The notes: a model not told the origin generated them from the letters alone. A stretch of 64,000 nucleotides of DNA from Guadua angustifolia (GCA_036346375.1 CM070508.1:17664852-17728851), one strand, 5' to 3'; positions 46,401-57,880 are shown, counted from the stretch's first letter. Translations and numbers: made by a program.

Positions 46401-49400
46401 TGAAATGCCCCAAAATTTTCAAAATTTTGTTTTGTTTATTTATTTCTAGTTTATTCGAATTTTTCGGTTTTATTTGAATTTTATTCGACTTGTTTTGTTT
46501 TCCCCATGACCCAGTTCTTTCTCCCTCAATCCGGCCCAATTTTCATTTCCGCTCGGGCCCAATTTTCTTCTTTCTTCCCCAGCCTGGTTCCAATTTCTCC
46601 GATCCAAATCCATCTTCCTCCCCGGCCGATTTCTTTTCTCCCGACCCACATCCCCCTTCGACCCGCCTTTTCCCTTTTTTTTTTTCCTGTACATAAATTT
46701 CCTCGTCTCATTAAGTCGCCTAAATTGGCTTTTTCTTTTCAGCGCCAAATCCCTTGAGCCCAGTTTCTTCGGCCCAGATTCTTTTTCCCCGACCCGTCCC
46801 TCAGCCCATTCGCTTTTCCGCTCGGCCTGCGCCCATTTCCCCTTCGCGCGGCCCAGCCTTCTTTTCCCCGCGCAGCCCGTTTTCTTTGGTTTTTCCCGCG
46901 CGGCTCGTTTTCCTTCGGCCCGAATCCGCGCCCCGATTTTCCTTGGGCCGTCCTTTTTCCCGCACATCCCGGCCCAAATTCTTTTTCCTTCCCTTGGCCC
47001 GGTCCGATTTTGTTTCTCCGGCCCAGTTCCCATTTTCCCTTTTCTCGGCCCGCCTTCATTTTCTCTTCCGCGCAACCCAGCTCTTTTCCTCAGCCAGTTT
47101 TCTTCGGCCGGCCTCTTTTCTTTCTTTCCCGCGCAGCCCATTTCCGCGTTCATTTTCCTCGGCCTGAAATTTTGTCTATCGCCACTTTTTCCCTCGGTCC
47201 GTTTAGCATACATACCGAACCAAGGCCAAATTGTCTTGACTTCTTCCTCCCTCTCTTCTTCTTTCTCGCGCACGGTAGTGCCCGGTCCTTCGCTTCTCCT
47301 TCCCCGCGCCCGTCTTGCGCCCGGTCCAAGCATCGCCATCGCGTCCTGTCGTCCTCCGCGCGATTCTCGCCGAATCCGTCGCCTCGCGCGACTTTCTCCC
47401 TCGCTTTGCCTGGTCCGAAACACGCCGACCTCATTTTCCTTCTTGATGCATGCGCCGTGCTGTCGTCATCCGTGGCTTTGCATTGCTCCATCTAAATCGC
47501 CCACCTCCTCCGCGCTTGCCCCGTCGCCTCCGGTTGTCTCGCTCACACCAGCTCACCGTCCTCCTGTTGAAATTTCGCCGCCGTCTCTCTCTCTTCCCCG
47601 GCGCCATTTTTCTTCGGCCGTGCCGCCATCCACTCCGTCCGTGCGCCCGCTGCCACACCCAGTCTCCTCCGCCACCGGCCACGCCCCTCCAGTCCCCTCC
47701 CTCAACCACTCTCGTCCTCGCCGTTGAATTTTCGCCGCATTCTCTCTCATCTCCGGCGGCGCTCTCCCTGCACCGCAAGGCTATAAAAGGCCCCGCCCCC
47801 TCGCCATTTTCGGCGCCCCGAACCCGCACCACTCCCCTCAACCTCTCCCGCTTACCCCTTCCGCCTTTGGCGCTCTCCCCGCGCCACGCCGAGCTCCGTC
47901 TCCCCCGCCTCCGGTGCCGCACGCCGTCCCGCCGCTCCCCTTTCTCTTCCGGCCACTTTCGCCCACCGCGAGCTCGCCGTAGGCTCCTCCACCTCCCCCA
48001 CCACTCCATGTCCCCGCCCCAGCCACTGTTCGCCGGTTCGCCACCTTCTTCTCCACCTCCGAGCAAGCGCGCCCCTGTTTTCCCTCTCTCAGACGCCTTG
48101 AACCCCACGGCCCCCTCTCTCCGTCTCATTGTCATTGGCCCCAGGCGTACCACTCAACCTCACTTGGGGCCAGCGTCGGTGCTCCTCTCTCTCTTCCACG
48201 GGCCCTCACGGTCAGTCTTCATGAGTCGTGGTGGGCCAAATTGGCCTCGTCTTGGCGCATGTGCACCGTGGGCCAAAATCATGAGTTACTATTATGCCCA
48301 AGTACAAGACTCCTCCCATTTTCTTTTCGGATTTTCAATTCGAAAATTCATTTCAAAATTCCAGAAAAATCCCACAAATTCCCCAAAAATCCCAAAAATC
48401 CAAAAATAGCCAAATATATATATTCTTGATCCGTTCGAGCCATTGAGTCCAAAAATGATCTCCGTTTCGCCATATCAAATCCGGAAAATTCCAAAAATGC
48501 CCTTGAACTCCATTCCGGCCATTTTCTCTCTCGTTCCTTTTTCAGTTTTTATTTTCTTTTATTGTTTTATTCGTTTATTTATGGATTTTGCTTTTTTGCG
48601 CTAGACTCGACTTCAGAGCAACTCTCGGAGCGAACTCGGAGCCGGAGTAGTTCTTGGAGCCGCGCCAGGAGCAAGCGCCACACGAGACCAGACACGACAC
48701 CGACCGTCTCTCGTTAGGCGAACCTCTAACCTCGCAAGGCAAGCCACACTCCTTGAACATGTTGAATCCCATTTTTCGTATAATTACTGTATATGTAGAT
48801 TTAGTTATTTGCACTTGCTTGTAAATAGAGTAGCATTTAAAAAGAGCTAATTTAGAATGACATGATTAGTTAAAACCCACCCCCTTGATTAAAACCCTAT
48901 TGTTTACGCCATAATCATTTGTCAACTCTAGATTATCATGGAATGAACCCCGTAGGATAGATAAAATTATAATCTTTACTTTTATTTAATCATTCAAAAA
49001 CCCCGAATATTGATTCGGGGCTTATTTTAAACCGCTACAATTGGGGGGTCACCTGGGGGGATCACGGAATGTGGTTGCGGCCCAGCCCCCAATTGATGGC
49101 CAGCCCAACGGGACGTGTGATGGGTACAGTGGATCGTACCGATGTTGTTTGGGTATTGGGCTGGTCTTCGGCATTTAAGGATCAACCCCCTTGAGCAAAG
49201 TAAATAACTTAGTCCTCTCTCAACCACAAGTTGGGCGGTCACTCATTGACTGATCCAACGAGTCTTCATATATTGTTTTTCCCCTTTGAATGCCTACAGG
49301 TTGTATCGCGTGGGTTTGGGGCGTGGAACGGAATGGCGCGGACATGGCCGGTTCTCACAACGGTAGGTGTTCCTCAGTTGACCAGCATGTGCCGCCCGCA

Positions 49401-50207
49401 TTGGCCGTGGGCATCAGAGATGGGAACCAAGCTTAAACCTACCTAAGTAGGAGCTAAAGAGGGGAATTCAATGAAAGGTTATGTTAATCTCGGTCCGGCC
49501 GCATGCATAAAAGTTGCATGTTAATTGCGCAGGCATCAACGACCGTAGATATCTTGTGGGTAAAGTTGAGTAGCTCTGCAAAGTGAACCAAATGGTATTC
49601 GAATATGCCGTGCTTCCGGTCAATGAAGCTGAGTTAATTTCGGGTGATTTCGGTAACTGAGCTTAAGTAGTTTTAATAATAAATTAACCGTAATTCAGGA
49701 TTTTGTTAATAACTCTGTGGTTTGCATCATATCGATGATGCTGTTGATGATTTGTGTTTCAAATGTAATATATATGTTAAGTTAAGGTTCTAGCTCATGC
49801 ATCCACTAATTACTTAAACTAGAGCCAATCCCTTGAAACTCTGTGCATGTAATATTCAGAATATTTCCGTGTGGTTTGTTGAGTACGGTTGTGTACTCAC
49901 CCTTACTCCTAATCCCCCTTTTAGATTTCAATGAAGATGGCAAGTTCCGAAGAATCGTCATTAGCATCGATGTTTGGTTTTGAAGGCCTTGGTCTATCTG
50001 CTCGAGCCTTTCCTGTGGTTGTTTTGGTAATGTATCTGGTGCCAGTCGCACCTTTTGTAAACTCTGGCCGTTAGGCCCTTAATTTATCTATCAAATATTC
50101 GCAATTGTGTTTATGTCTGGCAATGTACGCTTGGTTACCCACAGCTAAACTCCTGGGTAGCTATGAGGGTATTTATACGCACCCCCTGAAAAGGGCAGTC
50201 CGTCACA
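46401..50207 (+). repeat. 3' LTR (3,807 bp)
   Basis: Collinear with the 5' LTR throughout, with TATA box TATAAAAG at 47,782-47,789. Long Ser/Pro/Arg-rich ORFs on both strands are not preserved between the two LTRs and are not genes. Confidence 0.93.
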
Positions 50208-50398
50208 TAATCCATCAAGTTAGCCTTGGATCTAATCTTTGTATTGCATATGTAATTGTGTTAATAGGTTTAAAACATCGTGTTATCTTTTGAGGGCTTT
50301 TGATATAAAGTGAACCATAAATAAACCTTTGTGCGCCCTCTCCATGCGACACCTGGTGGCATGTGTCAAGCCTCTTCTGCCCAGCCCAGCTACAAGCA

Positions 50399-50777
50399 TG
50401 TTATGTGTCGGACAAGGAACATGGCAGCAGGCGGCAACTCTGAAATCTGAAGAGAGCAACATCGGCAACTCTGTGTCCTGGGCGTCTTTGTCGTGTGAGT
50501 GAAGCGTTGCGTATTTGGGTTGTGGCTTGTATGGAGAGTACCTGTAGCTATTTGTGAGGAGGGTCCCAGCTGCAAGAGTCTGCATTTCGGAGAGTATAAA
50601 TCTGGCGTTGTCGAGTCTCGAGAGGCGGCGAAGAATCTGAATCCCTTTCTATCCCGAACCCCAAAAGCTTTCTTGTTCCTTACTCTTGTTCTCTCTTTCT
50701 CCCAGATTTTCCAATATACTCTGGTTCTTCTGCTTGTTGATTCTTCCATTTGTCTGTGAGTTGAATTGAACGCAACA
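50399..50777 (+). repeat. 5' LTR of the small Gypsy element
   Basis: 379 bp with TG...CA ends, followed after two bases by tggtatcagagc. A TATA-like gagtataaat lies at about 50,591. Confidence 0.92.
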
Positions 50778-50986
50778 TTTGGTATCAGAGCGAGTTCGAT
50801 CACCTCAATTGGAGTTGTAAAAAGGATTCCAGACGAGGGTTGGTGGATCCAGGGGTTGAGCAATCTACCTTGGATTCTTCCGCGAAAACCTCGGTTACCT
50901 TGTCTGGTTGACTCGCTGTTGGAATCGAAGGTTCTGGCGACGCTGGAATCCACTGATTCTTCGCCCTGGCGCCAAAGAAGAAGCAG

Positions 50987-52944
50987 TTGCAGTTAGAGGA
51001 GAAGGTGACCGCGGCATTCACTTCAATGGAGAATCAATTCGAAGGTATTAACGTTCTTCTGAAACAAATCCTAGATGATCTACATGGGGTGAAGGCCGAG
51101 GTGGGGGAGGTGCGATCTGCGGTGGAAGTGGTGCGGGGACGTGTGGAGGTGCTTGAGGCTCGCCCAGGATGATCGAAGGAATACGGAGGTTTCAGCATCA
51201 CCGGTTCAAAGAACCCATCCGGGGTGTGATGCCGGGGTTCCACCCGAGAAGAGGGACATCCGCCTTTGGAGTTCGAGGTCAAGAAGAAATGAAGGAATCC
51301 TAGGGGCTTCGCCCTTGTCGCTTATGGAGGAAAACAGGAAGGAGGCTATGTGCAAGTGTTGGATTCGAGCAATGAAGGAAGGGCGTTTGGGAATGGCCAA
51401 GGTTTGGGACCAATTTGGCCACCACGTCAATCGGTGCCAAAGATTGAGTTCCCAAAATTTGATGGGGAAAATCCTGTGTTGTGGAGAGAAAGGTGTGAGA
51501 CTTACTTGAAGTCTTTGGGAGTTCATCCGAATCTGAACAAGATCTGGCGGCGCTAAATTTCACAGAAATGCAGCTCTCAGCTCTGACATCAGAGGCCAAG
51601 GGACGCTTTGAGGAATGGGAGGTAATGTGCGATGCAATGGAGAAAAGATTAGGTAGCAATCTATACAAGAGATACATGAGCCAATTGATAAATCTTGAAC
51701 ATCTTGGTTACTGCGGATGAATATGTGGAGAGGTTCGAACAATTCTGACATCATTTCTTGTTGTACAACCCCTCACAGGATGAGGTGTTCTTTGTCTCAC
51801 AATTCTGAATGGCTTGAAAGAGGAGATCGAACCGCCATCATTTTGCACAACCGTAAACTGTTGATCTTTGTGTCTTTAGCATTCTTTGCAGGAAGAAGAA
51901 TTGGAGAATCGAAAGAAATCTTATCACAAATCTGACAACAAGGAACTCAGCAGGGGAGGCAGTAAGTACACGGAAAGGTCCAAGTTACCCAACAAGATGG
52001 AGGAAAACAAGAGGACGGAAGATCACAAACGCAATGAAAGTGCTCATACGGATGAAAAATTAGAAGCATTACGAGCTTATCGGAGAGCTAATGGACTTTG
52101 TTTCACTTGTGGAGAAAAGTGGGGGAAAAATCACAAGTGCCCTGATCAGGTGCCTTTACACGTAATTGAAGAACTTTTGGAAGTGCTGCAGATTCAACTG
52201 GAACCTAGCTCGGAAGTGGAGGAACTGGAGGAAAAATCTGGAGAAGAATTACTATCGGTGACAACAGCACCGAGTAATATGTGGATGAAGCGCAGAACTT
52301 TGAGGCTGCAGGGTTTGATCGGTAAACAAGAAATATTGATCCTGGTGGATTCGGGTAGCACGTATTCATTTGTCAGTGAAGACTTGCTGGCTAAACTGAA
52401 GTATCCGACAACTGATATCACACCCTTGCAGCTGACCATTGCAGATGGCCGGGTTGTGGAGTGTAACAAAATGGCAGTGTCTTTAGCCTGGTGGATTCAA
52501 GGATATTCATTTCAACAACACATTCGTGCATTGGCTCTTGGGTGTTATGACATGGTTCTGGGGGCTGATTGGCTGGAAGAGCATAGCCCCATGTGGGTGC
52601 ATTGGAAGAATAAATGTATGAAGTTTACACACAACAACCGGCGAATTCGCTTACAAGGCATTCGGGATGAGCAACACAGGAGTGGGAGCATCGGTGAAAA
52701 GGAGCTTAAAGGATTAATGAGGAGGGGGGCAATCACCCATTTAGTGCAGCTGCACCATAAGGTTCGCTCACTGTTTGCATGGCCAAAACTGAAGAATGCG
52801 GTGCAGAGATATGTCAAAGAATGCTTCAGCCCTGCATATACAGTTTCCAGCAGCACCGGCTTGGGACAAGCCGCGTTTCAACGGGGGGAAGATGTTATGT
52901 GTCGGACAAGGAACATGGCAGCAGGTGGCAACTCTGAAATCTGA
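50987..52944 (+). pseudogene. Gypsy gag-protease-integrase remnant
   Basis: Gag is broken by frameshifts: a coiled-coil start (MENQFEGINVLLKQILDDLH, 51,028), then PKIEFPKFDGENPVLWRERC (about 51,440). A long ORF (51,886-52,944) then carries a zinc-knuckle-like CFTCGEKWGKNHKC and the aspartic protease (ILVDSGSTYSFVS at about 52,337; YDMVLGADWLEEHSPMWVHW at about 52,548). About 70 residues later it jumps to KNAVQRYVKEC, the start of an integrase zinc-binding region, then GLGQAAFQRGEDVM, the usual pol C-terminal run into the LTR. Reverse transcriptase, RNase H and most of integrase are deleted, yet the ORF stays open and ends inside the LTR. Confidence 0.8.
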
Positions 52945-53277
52945 AGAGAGCAACATCGGCAACTCTGCGTCCTGGGCGTCTTTGTCGTGTGAGTGAAGCG
53001 TTGCGTATTTGGGTTGTGGCTTGTATGGAGAGTACCTGTAGCTATTTGTGAGGAGGGTCCCAGCTGCAAGAGTCTGTTTCGGGAGAGTATAAATGCGCGT
53101 TGTCGAGTCCTGGAGAGGCGGCGAAGAACTGAATCCTGAATCCCCTTTCTATCCTGAACCCCAAAAGCTTTCTTGTTCCTTACTCTTGTTCTCTCTTTCT
53201 CCCAGATTTTCCAATATACTCTGGTTCTTCTGCTTGTTGATTCTTCCATTTGTCTGTGAGTTGAATTGAACGCAACA
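52893..53277 (+). repeat. 3' LTR of the small Gypsy element
   Basis: 385 bp, almost identical to the 5' LTR apart from a few substitutions and 1-6 base indels. Confidence 0.92.
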
Positions 53278-53282
53278 AAGCA

Positions 53283-53866
53283 CACTTCGAATGCTGCGTC
53301 ATTGGTGAACCCCGAATGAAGCAAGATGTGGATGTCTTAAAAGAATCAGAAACCTTCAAACATAAGTAAAATTCAAATAAGAAATTTCAATAAGAAGAGT
53401 TTCGGGTTAGAAACTTCCAAATTGAAAAACTCCATACAAAAAAATCAAATCGGAAATAAATAAAATCACAAATTTCAAATAAAAAAACTTCAAAAATCCG
53501 ATTTTCACTACTGGTGTCCACTTCCACTGTTGACCCACCCTCCCCCATAGATCAAGGCGTTGCCCTGGCGCCTTCCCCGCCCACCGCGCCTCCCCCACTA
53601 CCACTCATGGCCTCCCGAGGCCGACAGTGCCTCACCACTCATCGCACCGCCACCACTCCCTACCCACAATCGCTGCAAGCCCCGCCTACCGTACTTGTCC
53701 ACACCGTTATCGGTGCACCGCCCACTGCCACCACCGCCTCACCACCCAAACCCCCCTCTCCCCATCTATACCCAGGGTCCCGGTGAACTCCCTAACTAGC
53801 GGCGGTGAGAAGTAGAGCAGTGGGCGGGATTTGGAGTAGGATGCAGCGATGGCGACGCACTCGATG
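53283..53866. other. Spacer with Pro/Thr-rich ORFs, no gene
   Basis: A C-rich stretch at 53,510-53,790 gives overlapping Pro/Ser/Thr-rich ORFs in several frames, which is a sign of composition rather than coding. No domain is recognised. Confidence 0.4.
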
Positions 53867-54351
53867 AAGAAGAGAAATTTTTTTACTGTTTTAGCCTCAT
53901 GTGTTTTTGTATTTTTGAAAATAGCCTTCATGAAGCAGAAATTGCAAAATTAACCCATCGTTTGTATGTGCTACAGCCCCACTGCGCTGCTCAATTTTTT
54001 ACCATTTTCTGGCCCCGAACCCACCTTGCCGCGTGCCCAGTTCGCTACTCCCGTCGAAGCCACTCCCCCATAGCGTTACACGCAGCGCAAGCCATGGGAC
54101 ACGTCAAGCCGCGTGCCTAGGGCGCTACTTCGCCCGTTGCAGCCTAAAGCCGCTGCAAATGGGCAGAATCTTGCGTGAAATGCTTCAAATGCTTGGACGC
54201 CATTCTACATGCCGAGCACAAGGAGATGCGCACCTATTACATGCTCACGCATCCCCATCAGGAGGATGACAACACCTCTGTCTCCGGTGATGACCAAACG
54301 ATCGTCAACAGCAAGAGCCCTGGTTTTTTTGGCATTACCCAAGAAGACAGG

Positions 54352-54472
54352 AGAAATTTTTACTGTTATAGCTCTTTCAATTTTTTTTAAATTAGCCTCT
54401 GTCGCAATTTTTTTTAAAAAAAATTAGCTCCTGTTGCAAAATTGAAAGAGCCGTAACAGTAAAAAATTTCAC
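54352..54472. repeat. Foldback nested in the Pack-MULE
   Basis: agaaatttttactgttatagctctttcaatttt is mirrored by the segment ending aaaattgaaagagccgtaacagtaaaaaatttc. The tip sequence equals the tips of the surrounding TIRs, so it is probably a tiny element of the same family or a second pair of ends. Confidence 0.65.
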
Positions 54473-54484
54473 GGCGGGCATTGT

Positions 54485-55779
54485 TCCTCACTAGAAGCTT
54501 TGGTCTCAGAACCCTGCTCAGCTTATCACCAGATCCTGATTCTCAGACCAGGTAACTAACACCAAACCAATCGAGGAATCGAATATATGGATGTTCTTTC
54601 GATTCTAGTTAGATATCTAATACTTTGCCTACTCCTTAGTTAGTTAATGCTAACTACCTACCTAATGATACAACAATACTTAATGATACATTGTTGTGTA
54701 ATTCAGAGCTGCTTTTGCAACTCATTTTCATCGTTCCTTCATGAACCTTTTACGCAATGCTCAGTTTGAAGAACCACTCCGCCCAAGATCTGCTCTTCAC
54801 CTACGCCCTAAACAGCGATTACCTCTTAACGTTGCCGATTTATGTCGATTGGAAAAAGGCAGCTGAATCTAATGCGATAACATTCAGGTTCAGGTGAGTG
54901 GATGTGCTGGCTTGCTGTATGATGAACATATGCTAAACGGAGCTCCCATGGTACAACTAACTACCGATCTTCGCAGGCGTGGGTATGAAACTGAGAGGCT
55001 GATCGAAAGGCCTACTGTTAGTAGAGAAACTTGATTACCCACAGTCAAAACTACTACAAAAATATATTCTTCAGCCTTTTCAAATCTTTGAAAAAACTGG
55101 GGAAATGGCTTAATGAGGTCAGTCAATCCATCCTTATTTGTTATTTTGACAACCTGGCTTCAATCACTGAACCCAATCTCATCATAATTTTGCGTTTCAG
55201 ATGCATGCAAATATGTGTAACTGTTGCTTCCTGGGATATGTGTTCCTGAAATACAAAACCAGTGTTATTGTGCACAACACTATGCATGTCACTGTACTCT
55301 CTTAGATCATTGCAGATTGAGCTAGCCAAGCTGTCCAGAATATTCAAGTTAGGATAGCATATACATACTGTGATAATTCATGTACTGCAGTTTCCACCTT
55401 GTCTAGGAAGCGTGTTATACATTGATATTCATGCTATATTCTCTAGTCTTGACTCTCAATCCAGGTAGACTGCTAGAACAGTTTCCTTTATGATTCTGCG
55501 TGTGCATAACAAATTTTAGCGAACTGTATGTGATTATCTTAGTTCATGGCAGGCATTGAAAAGATCAACAGGGAACCCGGGATTTCAGATCTGGACTGAC
55601 AAATTAAAGCTCTGGATGAAAGAGCAAACTTATGTCGTGGGACAAACTTAGGCCTCCTCAATTACCAGATGCAGATCTTCCCACTTGGATTGCTGCAGAA
55701 AGGGCTGTATCCCGTTATGAGCGAATTCTTTCACCTGTTAGTCCTCGTGGCAGACTCCTACGAAGATTGTTTACATGAA
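54485..55779 (+). pseudogene. Captured host gene pieces (unidentified)
   Basis: Exon-like stretches bounded by splice-like sites: one ending cagaccag|gtaact at about 54,552; one after attcag at about 54,706, reading NLLRNAQFEEPLRPRSALHL then LPLNVADLCRLEKGS; and a last one at about 55,635-55,779, reading KLRPPQLPDADLPTWIAAER then LLRRLFT and a stop. I do not recognise the parent protein. Lack of a start codon and frame changes argue against a functional gene. Confidence 0.45.
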
Positions 55780-56039
55780 CTCAATTACCAGGGGCAGTGC
55801 AAGCAGCGCCCAGGCGCGCGGCTTGGAGCGCCGTGACCCGTGAGGGGCGGCTTGGGCTGGAGCAGCGAACCGGGCGCGTGGTAAGGTGGGCCCGGGCTGG
55901 AATAAAAAGGCAAAAAATGAGCAGCGAACTGGGGCCACAGCACGCACAGGCGACGTGAGCCAGATTTGCAATTTCTATTTCACGGAGGCTATTTTTGAAA
56001 ATGCAAAAACGTACTAGGCTAATAAGTAAAATTTTCTGG

Positions 56040-56412
56040 AGAACGTGCTGCAGCGAGCGCTCCGTAGAGACGACAGCTAGTAGATGCCTAGATGGTTCCT
56101 TCCAAAGATCTATCGGTAGCTGGTAAGCACTGTCCATTCTTTGTATCCATCATCGCGATCGTTTGTCAGAGAACTACCTCGGTTCATCCTTTATGATTCC
56201 CGAAATGGCAAAATGTTGCTCTGGATTTTACCAAAGAGAATATTGACAACAAATTCTCTTTGTATCCATCATCGCCATTTTAATCAGATAACTTACCTCG
56301 ATATCTGTCCTCGCGATCTTACCGAAGGGAATATTGTCAACAAAATAATTACACATACTTGAAATGTACTTTGGTTAAAAAAAACACATAAAAGGGGAAA
56401 GGAAACAAAAAA
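56040..56412. other. Spacer, short imperfect direct repeat
   Basis: tttgtatccatcatcgc occurs at about 56,140 and 56,259 with accgaaggga-type sequence near each. No gene is seen. A T-run on the minus strand (aaaaaa at 56,406-56,411 on plus) is the likely Pol III terminator of the tRNA. Confidence 0.4.
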
Positions 56413-56486
56413 TGGTCCCGGCGGGGCTCGAACCCGCGACCTTCGGCTCATAAGACCAACGCTCTAACCAACTGAGCTACGGGACC
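56413..56486 (-). tRNA. tRNA-Ile (anticodon UAU)
   Basis: The minus strand folds as a standard 74-base cloverleaf: acceptor GGTCCCG/CGGGACC with discriminator A, D stem GCTC/GAGC, anticodon stem TTGGT/GCCGA (with two G-U pairs), loop CTTATGA giving anticodon TAT, T stem GCGGG/CCCGC with TTCGAGC loop. The A box (TAGCTCAGTTGG) and B box (GGTTCGAGCCC) are intact and a T-run follows. It decodes AUA isoleucine. No intron. Confidence 0.88.
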
Positions 56487-56705
56487 TGTGTTTATTGGCA
56501 ACATCTCAAAATTTTATTAAACGCATAGAGAAACGGTGACACAAATAGCAAAACACCGTAGTTTATCTATCGCAGAAACACTACAGCAAATTGATGCATC
56601 TGTAGCAGAAACACAACACATCGTTTACTGCGGCAAAGGAATCCAAGCCATGCAGATCCTGATCCGACAGCCCAAAAGTGACAAATGCTTGAGCAGATCA
56701 ACTTC

Positions 56706-56939
56706 AGGGCCGGTATATTTTTTGTTTTTATTATAGATTCTAACCCTAAAAGCAAAATAAAAATAAACAGATCGATTCTAGAATTCGATTCTTATAATTC
56801 AACCCACCCATATACACTAGAATCTACAATCCACTTTATATCTGCTTTTGGATTCTATTTTTTGGAAAATTAGCTTCTTTACAACTATAATCTAGAATCA
56901 GTTTTTAGAGAATCTAAAGCAAAAACAAACACGCCCTTA
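56706..56939. mobile_element. Short MITE, Harbinger-like ends
   Basis: The left end agggccggtatattttttgtttttattatagattct is imperfectly mirrored by the right end, which inverted reads agggcgtgtttgtttttgctttagattct. The interior repeats tagaatc/gattcta motifs. The target duplication is not clear. Confidence 0.5.
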
Positions 56940-57037
56940 GTATCACTATTCGCTAATAATGCTGTCGATCCTATCTTAGTCCATTCCCACGACAGCCCAC
57001 ATCACCGGTCTTGACTCTTGAGAGAATTACATATAGG

Positions 57038-57872
57038 TAGAGGTGGGCGTCGTGCCAGGCTGGGTACGGGCCCATCGTGCTTCGGGTCTAAACTGTGCCG
57101 GGTCGTGATGGCCCATCGTGCTCGCCGTGCCAGGCCGGGCTGTCCCGGCTCGCCTTCAGCGAGCCCAGACACGGCCCATTTGTGCTTCGTGCTTGCTTCG
57201 TGTCGTGTCGGCCCAGGTCCGGCCCATTTATACTATTACTACAAGAGAAAATGATCACGGATTGATTCATTTCTTTATCTGTCTAGGACTTTCTTTTTCT
57301 CCGCTCGAAATAAAATCCTATTATGTTTATTCTTCTCGATTTCCTTGATTCAGTTGCTCCTTCCAGTCACATGCATGCAGTCATGCATTTACTCCTTGAT
57401 TTGCTCACCCACACATACAACGTATGGATGCATTCTCTTCCTTTTCTCCGGTCCATCCAGAGTTTTCTTCCTATACTCCTTGATTTGCTCACCCACACAT
57501 ACAACACAAGTGCGTGCCTGTTTCGGGCCATGCCAGCCCAAACACGACCCGGACTGTCGTGCCTAGCCGGGCCGCCCATCGTGCTCGATTGGCAGGGCCG
57601 GCACAGCTGCATTCCCTTCCTTTTCTCCGGTCCATCCAGAGCTTTCTTCCTATACTCCTTGATTTGCTCACCCACACATACAGGTGCGTGCCTGCTTTCG
57701 GGCCGTGCCGGCCCAAGCACGGCCCAGACTATCGTGCCTGGCCGGGCCGCCCATCGTGCCCGATTGACTGGCACGGCACCGTTTAGAACAGTTCCGTACC
57801 GGACCGTGGATCAGGTTGGGTCAGACGTGCCTCGTGCCGGCCCAAAATGGCTCAGCCTAGTGCCCACCTCTA
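57038..57872. mobile_element. Non-autonomous hAT element (835 bp, TSD CATATAGG)
   Basis: Perfect inverted ends TAGAGGTGGGC and GCCCACCTCTA are flanked by a perfect 8-bp duplication CATATAGG (57,030-57,037 and 57,873-57,880). No transposase. The first 190 bases are clearly related to the left end of the large hAT at 29,174 (cgtgcttcgggtctaaactgtgccgggtcg versus cgtgcttcaggcctgaactgtgccgggtcg). An internal tandem duplication with a 179-bp period starts at 57,431 and 57,610. Confidence 0.95.
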
Positions 57873-57880
57873 CATATAGG

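Larger units (their letters stand above)
39214..50207 (+). mobile_element. Gypsy LTR retrotransposon, large LTRs, non-autonomous (11 kb)
   Basis: Two long LTRs start tgaaatgccccaaaattttc and end gtccgtcaca, and are flanked by a perfect 5-bp duplication TAATC (39,209-39,213 and 50,208-50,212). Between them are a primer site, an intact gag and about 1.8 kb of shattered pol. The LTRs make up 7.5 of 11 kb. LTR size and the gag with zinc knuckles suggest a Tekay/Del-type chromovirus derivative (inference). Confidence 0.93.
50399..53277 (+). mobile_element. Small Gypsy element, internally deleted (2.9 kb)
   Basis: The LTRs at 50,399-50,777 (379 bp) and 52,893-53,277 (385 bp) both start tgttatgtgtcggacaagg and end gaattgaacgcaaca. 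They are flanked by a perfect 5-bp duplication AAGCA (50,394-50,398 and 53,278-53,282). A tRNA-Met-type primer site is at 50,780 and a polypurine tract at 52,881-52,892. The short LTRs suggest a Reina-like Gypsy derivative (inference). Confidence 0.93.
53867..56039. mobile_element. Pack-MULE-like element with about 250-bp TIRs (2.2 kb)
   Basis: The left arm (53,867-54,110) and the inverted right arm (55,780-56,039) match at many points: agaaattttt...actgtt.tagcct, ttttgaaaatagcct, agaaattgcaaa, cagttcgctgctc, cccaccttgccgcg. The interior has no transposase but holds intron-exon-like host fragments. Long TIRs with captured gene pieces fit a Pack-MULE. I could not find a 9-bp target duplication, so the ends may be off by a few bases. 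Confidence 0.65.

Noticed and set aside
46470..48409. Long ORFs (over 300 aa) on both strands in the 3' Gypsy LTR, and similar ones at 39,742-40,733
   Set aside because: They are Ser/Pro/Arg-rich, overlap on both strands, and are broken differently in the other LTR. They follow from GC-rich composition.
39214..50207. Direct repeats of several kb considered as a segmental duplication
   Set aside because: TG...CA ends, primer site, polypurine tract, gag and a perfect 5-bp duplication show they are LTRs of one element.
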